Shown here: positions 56,337 to 64,000 of the stretch, piece after piece
Layout: each line of letters starts with the position of its first letter
Position numbering within the stretch: position 1 is the first letter of the stretch
Assembly (NCBI GenBank): GCA_963711675.1
Contig: CAVQFB010000011.1
Span: forward strand, 434,001 to 498,000
Length of the DNA stretch: 64,000 bases
Reading direction: 5' to 3'
Source of the DNA: CAVQFB01 sp963711675
Lineage (GTDB): Bacteria; Acidobacteriota; Terriglobia; Terriglobales; Acidobacteriaceae
The notes under the pieces: model-generated
Told to the model about the DNA's origin: nothing
What the model saw: only the letters and a program-made list of their open reading frames with translations
Database searches by the model: none
Made by a program: the position numbers and the translations under genes

Positions 56337-58844
56337 TCACGTTATTTTCTCGACCCGCACACGCGCGGAGGACTCCAACCCTCCGGTGGCGCTGTCGGTG
56401 TAACGCATGGAACCCGTCAGCAGGCGGTTAAAGTGACTTCCCCGCTGCTTCTGGCGATCGTTAGTCACGAAGTGGCGCGTGATCGCATTGCTGACTCCGA
56501 AGACTTGCGGGTGTATGCCTTCCACCAACTGGGCCACACCGTCAATACTGCCGGCCGGCGAGTGCAGCCGGATGCGAGTGCCACTGGCAATTCCCAGCTG
56601 AGCGGCCGTGACGGGATTCAAGAGAATGCCGCCGTGGATAGCATCCTTCTCGCTGACCTCTGACAGCCAAGGCATGACAACCGTATCGGCAAACGTGTGC
56701 AGGCTCTCTTTGAATGTGATGGCGTAGAACGGATAGCCGGCCTTGCCGTCTTCGATAACTTGCGAATTCTTCCAGAATGGCAGCGGCCGGTAGTTATCGA
56801 GCGGCCAATCTTTCAATCCCACCTGCTCGAATTTCCGGCGCATGTCATCGCCCTGGCGCTTGATGAATTCAAAATAGAATGGGATGCGTAAGTTTCCGTA
56901 AGGCAGGTAGGTTTCCTCCGGAGTTCGATAGCGGACGGCGTGCCCGTTCTTCTTGAACCATTCCAGACCCCTGTCATCGCCGTAGATGGAGCGGGCATAG
57001 CGATCCCATAGCTCCTCGACGCTGTAACGCCTTTCCGGATCGAGCAGGTATTTCGGATTGGCGGTGAAACCGGTTACGACGTTGAGCAGATCATTCCAGT
57101 CGTCGCGAAAGCCGAGCCGCTCCGCAATCTCGGTCAGAATCTCGTACGCATCTTTGGTGTCACCCACAGGCTTCACCACCGGCTGGCGCAAGGCGTGCCC
57201 GGTGACCGCCGGGGGTTCAAGGCAGTTCAGCAGGTACGACTCAAGGTAGGTGTGATCGGGCAAGAACACGTCGGCCCACTCGGTTGATTCGGTACGCTGA
57301 ATGTCGATGGCCACGACGAACTTCATGCGCGCCATGATTTTCTCGACCTTATCCGTTTCTGGCATATTCCAGAGAGGATTGGAGTGGTACATCAACATGA
57401 CTTCCGGCGAATAGTTCAGGCCGAAGCGCTCTGGTTCGAGGATGGTTTCCGTATTGAGTTGGCCTGCGTCGAAGCCAATGGGGAACCACTCCATCAGGTG
57501 GGTTGAATCCGGCGGATACTTGAAGGGTGGCGCGGGATGCAGCTGGTGTGGCTCCGGCTTGAGCACGCCGTCTTCACCTTCGTGGACAAAGAATCCTCGG
57601 TGATCGAGGGGCACGCCCAGGTGTCCTCCAGGGACGTCGATGTTGCCCACCAACATGTTGAACATCTTGTAGGCAAGGTTGTCGAACAGTCCGTTGGCGT
57701 GCGACTGTGAGCCGCGATAGTAGTTGAGGGCGGCGGGGCGGAAGGGATAGGTCTTGCCTTCGATCTCGACGGTCGCCCCAATCTGTGCGGCCTCAACGAA
57801 TTCTCGGGCGATACGCCGGATTGTATCGGCAGGAACGGTTGACACTTCCGACATTTTTTCTGGCGTGTGGTCGCGCAGCATGTCGGCCCAGACACGGAAG
57901 CCGGTACGCAAGGTCGCTCCTGCAAACTGATGTGCTCCGTCAAGTGCGACGTCATCTGGAGCTACTGTATTCCAGGGCTGGGGCGCGGCTTGTCCCAGAC
58001 TCCACACCATGGCGCGCCCCTCTGGGTCGCGCAGCAGATAACCGTCCTCTTTGACCAGGTAGGGTGCATTCGTGTGATCGCGCAGAAAGTCGCGATCGTA
58101 CTGCTTCAATTCATGGATCAACACATGCGCCATACCGAGCACGAAAGCGCGATCGGTGCCGGGCAGGATCGGAATCCACTCGTTAGCTTTGGCGGCGGCG
58201 ACCGACATGCGGGGATCTAGCGTGACTACCTTCATGCCGCGCATGCGGGCGTCGGCCATGCGCTTGGCGCTGCCGGAAAGATGAAGGTGTGAGGAGAAGC
58301 CGTCGCCCGAGCCGATCTGTATCCAATAGTTGCAGCGGTCGTAGTCGTTGATGGCGGCAAAGGAGCCGTCCACCGAACCGTTCACCGGATGGTAGGAGCC
58401 GCCGCAGTAATTTCCCAGCGAGGTGAAAAAGTTGGGGGAACCGAACACCGCGGGCCATCCCCAGAGCAGAATCCTCTGAAAGTCTCCGATAGCGCATAGC
58501 AGCTTGCGCGGATCGTCGGCGCGCACCTTGCCCAATTCCCGAGCCACGATCTCGTAAGCCTCGTCCCACGAAATGGGTACCCACCCTGGGTCAACGCCTG
58601 GACCCTTCAGTGGATTGGTCCGCTTCATGGGGTTGAGTACGCGAGTCGAATCGTAGAGGCGCGACAGGCCGGCATTGCCCTTGGGACAGAGCTTGCCGAG
58701 GTTGTCAGGATTGGTTGGGTCACCCTCGATCTTGAGCGCGACACCGTCGCGAACCTGCACCAGAATTCCGCAGCCATGCAGGCACATACCGCACGTGCTC
58801 GGGATCCACTGAGACTCACCCGGGACTGCTTGCGCTACCGCCAT
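56337..58844 (-). CDS. Molybdopterin oxidoreductase catalytic subunit, PadB-like
   Basis: 835 residues from ATG 58844 (GGGGGGA upstream). DMSO-reductase family: N-terminal 4Fe-4S site Cys18, 21, 25, 53 (CGMCLHGCGIL), a candidate metal ligand Cys147 in SLGNYCGGSYHPVNGS, pterin-binding segments LNYYRGSQSHANGLFDNL and MLMYHSNPLWNMPETDK, and a C-terminal molydopterin dinucleotide domain (SGTRIRLHSPAGSIDG). No twin-arginine signal, so it acts in the cytoplasm, as expected for a CoA-thioester substrate. With its three partner genes and the adjacent benzoyl-CoA operon it best fits phenylacetyl-CoA:acceptor oxidoreductase (to phenylglyoxylate). Other members of the family cannot be excluded without a tree. 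Confidence 0.8.
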   Translation of the reverse strand: MAVAQAVPGESQWIPSTCGMCLHGCGILVQVRDGVALKIEGDPTNPDNLGKLCPKGNAGLSRLYDSTRVLNPMKRTNPLKGPGVDPGWVPISWDEAYEIVARELGKVRADDPRKLLCAIGDFQRILLWGWPAVFGSPNFFTSLGNYCGGSYHPVNGSVDGSFAAINDYDRCNYWIQIGSGDGFSSHLHLSGSAKRMADARMRGMKVVTLDPRMSVAAAKANEWIPILPGTDRAFVLGMAHVLIHELKQYDRDFLRDHTNAPYLVKEDGYLLRDPEGRAMVWSLGQAAPQPWNTVAPDDVALDGAHQFAGATLRTGFRVWADMLRDHTPEKMSEVSTVPADTIRRIAREFVEAAQIGATVEIEGKTYPFRPAALNYYRGSQSHANGLFDNLAYKMFNMLVGNIDVPGGHLGVPLDHRGFFVHEGEDGVLKPEPHQLHPAPPFKYPPDSTHLMEWFPIGFDAGQLNTETILEPERFGLNYSPEVMLMYHSNPLWNMPETDKVEKIMARMKFVVAIDIQRTESTEWADVFLPDHTYLESYLLNCLEPPAVTGHALRQPVVKPVGDTKDAYEILTEIAERLGFRDDWNDLLNVVTGFTANPKYLLDPERRYSVEELWDRYARSIYGDDRGLEWFKKNGHAVRYRTPEETYLPYGNLRIPFYFEFIKRQGDDMRRKFEQVGLKDWPLDNYRPLPFWKNSQVIEDGKAGYPFYAITFKESLHTFADTVVMPWLSEVSEKDAIHGGILLNPVTAAQLGIASGTRIRLHSPAGSIDGVAQLVEGIHPQVFGVSNAITRHFVTNDRQKQRGSHFNRLLTGSMRYTDSATGGLESSARVRVEKIT

Positions 58845-59179
58845 GGGATTCCCCCCACGCAAGAATCTTGGGGAGAACTTTCCAACGAATGGTCACATCT
58901 GTTCAGTGACTTGAATCACACATGGCTGTGAGGTGCTGTAGGACAGCGGCACTTGTCGAGGACGACGGGCTCGATAGCCTCGCTGGCCGGAGCATACGCT
59001 GCCGCTAGTGGGTTTGGCGCATTGTCCGAGATGCCGGCTGGACTCCCCAAAGCCAGGCCCTTGGTTTAACCGCAGGTCTAGGTTATCGCAAGGCTTACCC
59101 AGCGGTCAGAACTGACGATCCGAGCGGGAGCGCCAGGATCGACCTTCTCGGGCGTAAAGTGGCTCCCCTTTTCGCTGCG
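58845..59179. other. Intergenic region upstream of the PadB-like operon
   Basis: 335 bases between the minus-strand malectin gene end and the padB-like start. It contains the CRP-type site at 58905-58920 and a short GTCAG-AA-CTGAC repeat at 59105-59116; no gene is evident. Confidence 0.5.
58905..58920. promoter_or_regulatory. CRP/FNR-family binding site upstream of the PadB-like operon
   Basis: AGTGA-CTTGAA-TCACA, centre about 68 bases before the ATG at 58844. A class II position would put the transcript start near 58871, giving a short leader that contains the GGGGGGA ribosome-binding site. Confidence 0.6.
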
Positions 59180-60754
59180 CTACTGCGGGATCACTTCGAT
59201 TGCCGAGACCGTCGCGTAGTTCTCGATGGGCACGAATTCGAGCAGGAGTTTGCCTTGAGCGTTGGGCTCAAGTCCGGTCAGTTTCCGCACCAACGCCATA
59301 TCGGTACCGACTTCATCGGCCAGGTTCAGGTCCTTAAGAATCGCTTTCCCGTTACAGAAGACGTTAAAGCGGCGACGGCCGGAGCCTCCAGGCGAGTTCG
59401 CGTTCGAACTCGGCGAAGAAACGTGGCTTCTCGAACTGAATTGCCGTTCGATGAAGTGCAGGATGACCGTGTACTTCCCCGGTGTAACGGGAATCGCATA
59501 GGAGAAGTGACCCCAGCGTTCGCCTTCATAGAGCTCAGGATCGTCGGTACCCGAAGCGCCCGCCTCGCTGACGCTCAGCTGCCCGCCTTTGAAGTAGAGA
59601 TCGGGGCTCCACCAGTGGCTGTCGTTGGAGTAGTAAGGAACGTCTCGTGTCACGATGCGAACCGGACGCATGCCATGATCGACCCCGGGGAGGATCTCGA
59701 TGCCAGACAACATCGCCCTTCCTCCGCGCACGGAGGAAAAGGCAAGGTGAAGCTGGCCATCGGCCGCGGGAGCGATATCGGTAAACACCTTTACATCGGC
59801 AGTGCGGCTGCCGCCAGCGTCGGCGATCACATCCAGATTGTCAAAGAGGGGCTTGCCATTGGCGGTCACCGTCATGATCCGGCTGCCCTCGCCGCCACCC
59901 CCAACCTCTTCGAAACCATAGAATGTGTCGGCAAAGTGGAGATGTAACTCGTAAGTGCCGGCCTTCAACGGAATGTTGTAGGCAAAGTCCCCTTGGCGGC
60001 TGGAACGATAGATCGTCGGATCCTGCGTGCGCGATATATGTTGCACAGTAGAGCGGACTGCGGTTCCGCCTTCAAAGTCAACGTCAGGGGCCCATAACTT
60101 TCCGGCACGATCGACGTAATTGCGGCTGGAGCCAGCCAATATGCGAATCTCATCTCCCACCGGCAAGCCCACGGCAGGCTCGGGCGCGCTTTGCTGCTGC
60201 ATTGGGACAACCACCGCGCTAGGCTTCCACTTGTCCCAGCTCAGATATAGCGCCGCTACTAATACCGCAAACAGCGTAAGGCCGACCGCCTGGACTCTTC
60301 TGACATTTGTTCTTGAGGACGGGGTGGGCGTGACTTGAGGAGTTACCTCTGAATCTCCAACCAGCGGCAGGGTCGGCTCTTGCGTTTTCGCTTCGACGTC
60401 GGGAACTGATCGCTCTTCGAAAACAGGAACGTATTGTCCGACCGGAATTGTGATCTGTAACGAGTGCCCCGCACCGGTGGTTGCATAGTACTCGGCGAGG
60501 CGCTTGCGCAAACGGTTTACTTCGACACGGACGATGGAATCAGTGTCCTGATCGAAGGAATCACTGCGTCCGAAAACGTCCAGCGCTACGGAATACTCTT
60601 TAATCTGACCACTTTCGCCGCTGAACAGTTTTCCGCACAGATAGGAGAGCAGGCGGACCAGAGTGGGAGAGCGGGCAAACAACGGGGAGTTCAGCACCGT
60701 TTGTAGTTCGGTGCGTTCCAACTCCGTGCGTGTGCACTCCGTGAGGGAAGGCAT
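59180..60754 (-). CDS. Membrane regulator: N-terminal DNA-binding-like domain, TM helix, two malectin-like domains
   Basis: 524 residues. Residues 1-115 form a compact domain common at the N-terminus of acidobacterial membrane regulators (SPTLVRLLSYLCGKLFSGES, DSIVRVEVNRLRKRLAEYY), likely DNA-binding. A Pro/Thr linker and a single transmembrane helix (AVGLTLFAVLVAALYLSW, about 157-174) follow. The exported half holds two malectin-like carbohydrate-binding modules (about 205-360 and 365-524) with YELHLHFADTFYGFEE and YTVILHFIERQFSS strands and matching RxFNV/RIMTVTANGKPLFDN segments. It could bind a periplasmic sugar and control transcription directly. Target and ligand unknown. Confidence 0.75.
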   Translation of the reverse strand: MPSLTECTRTELERTELQTVLNSPLFARSPTLVRLLSYLCGKLFSGESGQIKEYSVALDVFGRSDSFDQDTDSIVRVEVNRLRKRLAEYYATTGAGHSLQITIPVGQYVPVFEERSVPDVEAKTQEPTLPLVGDSEVTPQVTPTPSSRTNVRRVQAVGLTLFAVLVAALYLSWDKWKPSAVVVPMQQQSAPEPAVGLPVGDEIRILAGSSRNYVDRAGKLWAPDVDFEGGTAVRSTVQHISRTQDPTIYRSSRQGDFAYNIPLKAGTYELHLHFADTFYGFEEVGGGGEGSRIMTVTANGKPLFDNLDVIADAGGSRTADVKVFTDIAPAADGQLHLAFSSVRGGRAMLSGIEILPGVDHGMRPVRIVTRDVPYYSNDSHWWSPDLYFKGGQLSVSEAGASGTDDPELYEGERWGHFSYAIPVTPGKYTVILHFIERQFSSRSHVSSPSSNANSPGGSGRRRFNVFCNGKAILKDLNLADEVGTDMALVRKLTGLEPNAQGKLLLEFVPIENYATVSAIEVIPQ

Positions 60755-61095
60755 CCCTGCCTCCTGGATAGCCGCTCCACAAGTCGCTTATACACCCCCA
60801 TCCCGCCGAGCCACAGTGATTAACGGTCACGCCGCCGCTAAGCCTCGGATGTAACGGCTCCTTAACCCCAACAACCGAGAGTTAACTGGGGCCGGTGTTG
60901 CAATGCACCACAACTCCAGAAACCGGTACCGAAGAAGCAGATAGACGCATTAACCGCGGTCCGTAGCGCCCAAGTAGCAGCTATAGCCTTGGCACGCCAC
61001 GCCATTTGCAAGATAAGGGAGTCAGACCCGAGAGCAGAATCGCCGGAAAGAAAGCAGCGAGCGAGGCGAGCGGCTCCGAGGATCGGGAGGTACAT
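60755..61095. other. Divergent intergenic region, no gene seen
   Basis: 341 bases between the malectin regulator and a TPR gene, holding both promoters and the GGGAGG ribosome-binding site of the TPR gene. In-frame codons upstream of 61096 are not protein-like. Confidence 0.4.
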
Positions 61096-61857
61096 ATGAA
61101 AAACCTGGTGCTGAAGATCGTGATGGCCGCGATGGTAATGGGATTGGCCGAGTATTGCCTCGCCATGCCTGACCCGGACCAGAAGACGAAGGCAATGACG
61201 GTATCCGAACTGGAGGCCGCCGCAGATGTGGCGCGGGCGCAGAAGGACTATCCGAAGGCCATCGAGCTCTTCCATGCGGCGCTGCAGAAGGACCGCAAGA
61301 ACGCCATGCTTTACAACAAGCTGGGGATGACCGAGTTGAAGAACAATGACCTCACTTCAGCCCGATCCGATTTCGAACGTGCCGCCAAGTACAACAAGCG
61401 TTTTGGCGATGCCCTGAACAATATTGGCGCGGTCTACTTCTTGCAGCGCAACTTTGACCGAGCCGCCAAGTACTTCAAGAAGGCGGTAGCGCTCGAAGAG
61501 ACGCGAGCCACCTTCCACGTCAACCTCGGCGCGGCATGGTTCGGGCAGAAGAAAATCGAGCGCGCCATTGCCGAGTACAGCAGAGCCGTCGAGTTGGATC
61601 CCGACGCCCTGATCCGCTCTCAGACCGCGGGCGTGGCGGCACAGATCGCCAGCCCGGAAGAGCGCGCCAAGTACAACTACATGCTGGCTAAGGTCTATGC
61701 CAAGCGGGGCGATGTGGAACGCTGCCTGCAGTGCCTGAAGATGGCCAAGAGCGAGGGTTATCACGACATGGCCAATGTCTATAAGGATGAGGAGTTCTCT
61801 CGCATGTGGCAGGACAGTCGCCTGCAGCAGATGGTTCCTCCTCCACCACCCCGGTAG
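61096..61857 (+). CDS. Secreted TPR protein
   Basis: 253 residues from ATG 61096, set by GGGAGG seven bases upstream and by the signal peptide MKNLVLKIVMAAMVMGLAE. At least four TPRs follow (AADVARAQKDYPKAIELFHA, LYNKLGMTELKNNDLTSA, ALNNIGAVYFLQRNFDRAA, FHVNLGAAWFGQKKIERAI), then a helical end with a proline run. Probably a periplasmic scaffold. No partner is evident; the divergent gene encodes the malectin regulator. Confidence 0.82.
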   Translation: MKNLVLKIVMAAMVMGLAEYCLAMPDPDQKTKAMTVSELEAAADVARAQKDYPKAIELFHAALQKDRKNAMLYNKLGMTELKNNDLTSARSDFERAAKYNKRFGDALNNIGAVYFLQRNFDRAAKYFKKAVALEETRATFHVNLGAAWFGQKKIERAIAEYSRAVELDPDALIRSQTAGVAAQIASPEERAKYNYMLAKVYAKRGDVERCLQCLKMAKSEGYHDMANVYKDEEFSRMWQDSRLQQMVPPPPPR

Positions 61858-62177
61858 GCCTGGACAAGCGAGGGGGCGGCTGGTGGCACCGCCCCCACTT
61901 CAGCTCTGGCATGGTTGGCTCGCGAATCTCTCCTGACATGCTCCATCAACAGACTCGGCATCCCCCTTTTGGGCCATCGTCTGTGCGATCACGACCGCAC
62001 TAACCATTGAGTGCAGCCTTGCACAGTCCTAGAATAAGGGTACGGGTGAAAGAGCCCGTGGCCGGCCTGCATTTCCAATTCAAGATCTAAGGCGGCCGTC
62101 GTTCCTCTATCCCAGTGCTGGACAGGTTTTCCTGGAGATCTCTCTCTGATCTCACCGGTCCACAAGGAGGTGCCGTT
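61858..62177. other. Intergenic region, no gene seen
   Basis: 320 bases containing the GC-rich stem-loop and a short ACGGG/CCCGT repeat near 62041-62058. It should carry the promoter for the three to four small plus-strand genes that follow. Confidence 0.4.
61872..61896 (+). terminator. Stem-loop after the TPR gene
   Basis: Perfect 8-bp GC stem, GGGGGCGG (61872-61879) with CCGCCCCC (61889-61896), 15 bases after the stop. No T-run follows, so termination would need a factor. Confidence 0.4.
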
Positions 62178-62528
62178 ATGCTGGGGATGAGTTTGCTTTC
62201 CTTCCTGGTTCTCGCTCTCATCGGAGAAATTGTCGCGGTCGCCTACCACGATATTGTTCGTTATCGGTTTCTTAAGGGCAGAGATGCCCTATTCGGAAAG
62301 CTGATCGTCGGTTGGATCGGCGCGTGGCTCGGCTCACCGGTGCTGGGGCACTGGCTCTGGAAGATAGAGAACGTATATATCGTGCCGGCCCTGTTGGGCG
62401 CGACCGCCGCAGTCCACTTGACCGTGCTGACGGAGAGGGTGCTTGTCGAACTCACAAGCATCCGGCCCGCTAAGGCAGATGCCCAGAGAGAGGAGACTTG
62501 CACCATCAAGCCAGCAGTAGCGGCTTGA
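62178..62528 (+). CDS. GlsB/YeaQ/YmgE-like small membrane protein
   Basis: 116 residues from ATG 62178, which has AAGGAGGT six bases upstream; a longer frame from 62115 lacks one. Three hydrophobic segments: LSFLVLALIGEIVAVAY, FGKLIVGWIGAWLGSPVLG with a glycine-zipper pattern, and VPALLGATAAVHLTVLT. The arrangement is like the transglycosylase-associated GlsB/YeaQ stress-protein family, though longer at the C-terminus. Starts a run of small plus-strand genes. Function in this family is poorly defined. Confidence 0.65.
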   Translation: MLGMSLLSFLVLALIGEIVAVAYHDIVRYRFLKGRDALFGKLIVGWIGAWLGSPVLGHWLWKIENVYIVPALLGATAAVHLTVLTERVLVELTSIRPAKADAQREETCTIKPAVAA

Positions 62529-62558
62529 TGAAGTGTGGTCACTCAGCTGAGGTCAACC

Positions 62559-63251
62559 ATGCTATTCAGAGAAGAAGACGAAGATCTTGAAGTACTGCCT
62601 TTCGCGGATCGAGCCGAGGCCGGGCGCGTCCTGGCGGGCAAGCTTTGGATGCACGACCGCCGCAACGACGCAATCGTCGTCGGGCTACCGCGTGGTGGCG
62701 TGCCGGTTGCATTCGCGGTGGCGGGCGCGTTACGGCTCCCCATGGATGTGCTCGTCGTCAGCAAGCTCGGCACGCCCTGGAACTACGAGCTGGCTATGGG
62801 CGCGCTGGCCGAGGATGGCGTCCAGGTGCTCGATCTCTCGATGATCGAGCAACTTCACATACCCGAAGTTGAGGTGCAGGCGTCAGCCGCCGCCGCCCGC
62901 AGCGAGGTGGGTCGCCGCCAGGACGTGTATCGTGGTGGCCGTGCGCCACTGCAAGTAGAAGGAAAGACCGTCATTCTTGTGGATGACGGAATTGCCACGG
63001 GATGCAGCGTTCTGGCCGCTATGGCCGCGATCCGCCGGCGGAGGGCAGCGCGAGTTGTGCTTGCTGTCCCGGTCGCGCCCGCGTCCAGTTGCAATGCCAT
63101 CCGAATGGAAGCAGATGAGTTCGTCAGTGTGGCCGAGCCGGAACAATTTTTGGCGGTCTCACAGTGGTATCAGGACTTCAGCCCGGTAAGTGATGAAGAT
63201 GTGCGCTATCTGCTGAACTGTGCGTTCAAGTCGCAGGTGCGCGCGGCCTAA
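62559..63251 (+). CDS. Phosphoribosyltransferase-family protein
   Basis: About 230 residues from ATG 62559 (GAGG seven bases upstream; GTG 62535 is an alternative). Type I PRTase fold: N-terminal VGLPRGGVPVAFAVAGALRL, and the PRPP-binding motif VILVDDGIATGCSVLAA. Similar stand-alone PRTases occur beside stress or erythromycin-esterase-like genes; the base or nucleoside substrate is unknown. C-terminal DEFVSVAEPEQFLAVSQWY is typical of this subgroup. Confidence 0.85.
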   Translation: MLFREEDEDLEVLPFADRAEAGRVLAGKLWMHDRRNDAIVVGLPRGGVPVAFAVAGALRLPMDVLVVSKLGTPWNYELAMGALAEDGVQVLDLSMIEQLHIPEVEVQASAAAARSEVGRRQDVYRGGRAPLQVEGKTVILVDDGIATGCSVLAAMAAIRRRRAARVVLAVPVAPASSCNAIRMEADEFVSVAEPEQFLAVSQWYQDFSPVSDEDVRYLLNCAFKSQVRAA

Positions 63252-63284
63252 TGACTAGCGGGTTCGTCAGAGAAGGAGGTTACG

Positions 63285-63497
63285 TTGCGAAGACATTTTT
63301 CAAATCGGGGGGAAGCTCTGGCGGAGGTGACTGCTGCCAGAGTGCGTTTCGAGCATAAGCAGAGTCCAAAATCATCTCGTGCGCAGGACGTCCGTTTGGC
63401 CAAAATCCAGCAGTGGTTTTCACATCCGGTGGAAGTGGCTCCTCGGCCGCAGAAGAAGCAGCCAAAACACAACCAGGATCTCACGATGCCTTTATAG
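63285..63497 (+). CDS. Small basic hypothetical protein
   Basis: 70 residues from a TTG at 63285, with GGAGG at 63275-63279 as the main support. The product is basic, has no hydrophobic segment and no recognisable domain; the C-terminus is Pro/Lys/Gln-rich (PRPQKKQPKHNQD). It sits between two same-strand genes and could equally be a spurious frame. Confidence 0.35.
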   Translation: MRRHFSNRGEALAEVTAARVRFEHKQSPKSSRAQDVRLAKIQQWFSHPVEVAPRPQKKQPKHNQDLTMPL

Positions 63498-63521
63498 AAG
63501 CTGTCTCAAAGGAGATGTGTT

Positions 63522-63986
63522 ATGCCAACGATTGCGAAGAAGGGCAACAGAATCAGCAGGCCAAAGAGCGCTCGCAAGGTTCCAGCACAGCGTGTTGTGG
63601 ATGCGGCTGCGACCATCCGCCGAATCGGCGATGAATGGGCCCAGCACTGGAATGCCGGAGAGCTGGAAGGTGTGGTGGCGGCATACGCCGAAGACGCGGT
63701 TTATCTTCCGCCGCACCACGAGGCTGTGCATGGACGTGATGCCATTCGTGAATATTTGAAAGCGCCGCTCGGTCATGGCGTGTCCGACCTGGCCTTCGAC
63801 GTTACCTACATCAAGCAGCAAGGGCCCGTTGCCTGGGACGTTGGAACGTACCGCATGACCGTCCCTCAAATGGATGGCACGAGAAAGGAAGACCACGGAA
63901 AGTATCTCAGTGTCTGGCGGCGCGTGGGGACAGACTGGTTGATCGCCGCCGATGCCTGGTCAAGCGATTTGCCGCTGTCAGCGTGA
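63522..63986 (+). CDS. SnoaL-like / DUF4440-type NTF2-fold protein
   Basis: 154 residues, ATG 63522 with AAGGAGA upstream. After a basic 25-residue N-terminus comes a single NTF2-like domain: IRRIGDEWAQHWNAGELEGV, YAEDAVYLPPHHEAVHGRDA and GKYLSVWRRVGTDWLIAADA, as in SgcJ/EcaC/DUF4440 proteins. Such domains are found in small enzymes or binding proteins; no catalytic assignment is possible from sequence. No signal peptide. Ends 14 bases before the window edge. Confidence 0.82.
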   Translation: MPTIAKKGNRISRPKSARKVPAQRVVDAAATIRRIGDEWAQHWNAGELEGVVAAYAEDAVYLPPHHEAVHGRDAIREYLKAPLGHGVSDLAFDVTYIKQQGPVAWDVGTYRMTVPQMDGTRKEDHGKYLSVWRRVGTDWLIAADAWSSDLPLSA

Positions 63987-64000
63987 CGTTTTCTGAGCTG

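Overview
The window reads as chromosomal DNA of an Acidobacteriota bacterium, probably a soil or sediment anaerobe or facultative anaerobe. Lineage hints are an Oar-type TonB receptor, a VWFA-related acidobacterial-type secreted protein, sulfatase-fold/TPR fusions, a membrane regulator with malectin-like domains, and moderately high G+C. No mobile element, prophage or CRISPR array was seen. The assignment comes from gene-family flavour only; there is no rRNA or other taxonomic marker here.

Layout. 1-14.1 kb: the tail of a TonB-dependent receptor, TPR proteins, three paralogous alkaline-phosphatase-superfamily (sulfatase-like)/TPR fusions, two small secreted proteins and a VWA protein. 14.3-17 kb: an OB-fold lipoprotein, PhoU, a PhoB-like regulator and a STAS protein. 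17.1-27.9 kb, all minus strand: a block that looks like a trans-envelope electron conduit, with a 23-CXXCH cytochrome, a 31-CXXCH cytochrome, an AMIN-domain outer-membrane beta-barrel, a periplasmic protein, a polytopic membrane protein with paired histidines, and a membrane-anchored ferredoxin/flavin oxidoreductase. A histidine kinase and an NtrC-type sigma-54 activator diverge from it (28.2-30.9 kb), and a candidate -24/-12 promoter lies before the 31-heme gene. 31-35 kb: galK/galT, a LolA-like protein, PilZ, tRNA-Glu. 36-40.3 kb: a tetraheme cytochrome / Fe-S protein / NrfD module resembling the Geobacter CbcSTU (Cbc4) quinone oxidoreductase, plus a DUF2339-like membrane protein, all riddled with frameshifts. 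40.6-42.1 kb: an HtrA-like protease.

42.4-58.9 kb is the metabolic core. A ten-gene minus-strand operon encodes all four subunits of an ATP-dependent (class I) benzoyl-CoA reductase, then 6-hydroxycyclohexene-carbonyl-CoA dehydrogenase (Had), 6-oxocyclohexene-carbonyl-CoA hydrolase (Oah/BamA) and dienoyl-CoA hydratase (Dch), then an SDR, a zinc-ribbon TPR protein and an HMGL-family enzyme. Upstream are a DUF815-like AAA ATPase and a second operon encoding a cytoplasmic molybdopterin oxidoreductase, a MoaD/ThiS-like protein, a four-cluster ferredoxin and an NrfD-type membrane subunit; together these resemble phenylacetyl-CoA:acceptor oxidoreductase PadBCD. A CRP-type palindrome, GTGA-N6-TCACA, occurs before bcrC, before the pad-like operon and before a small membrane protein, suggesting one regulon.

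59-64 kb: a DNA-binding/malectin regulator, a TPR protein, a GlsB/YeaQ-like membrane protein, a phosphoribosyltransferase and a SnoaL-like protein. Taken together the window suggests anaerobic oxidation of phenylacetate/benzoate-type compounds with electrons passed to the quinone pool and possibly to extracellular acceptors. The link between the two halves is inference. Frameshifts in several genes (TonB receptor, AMIN-porin, 36-40 kb module, AAA ATPase) could be sequencing errors or decay.
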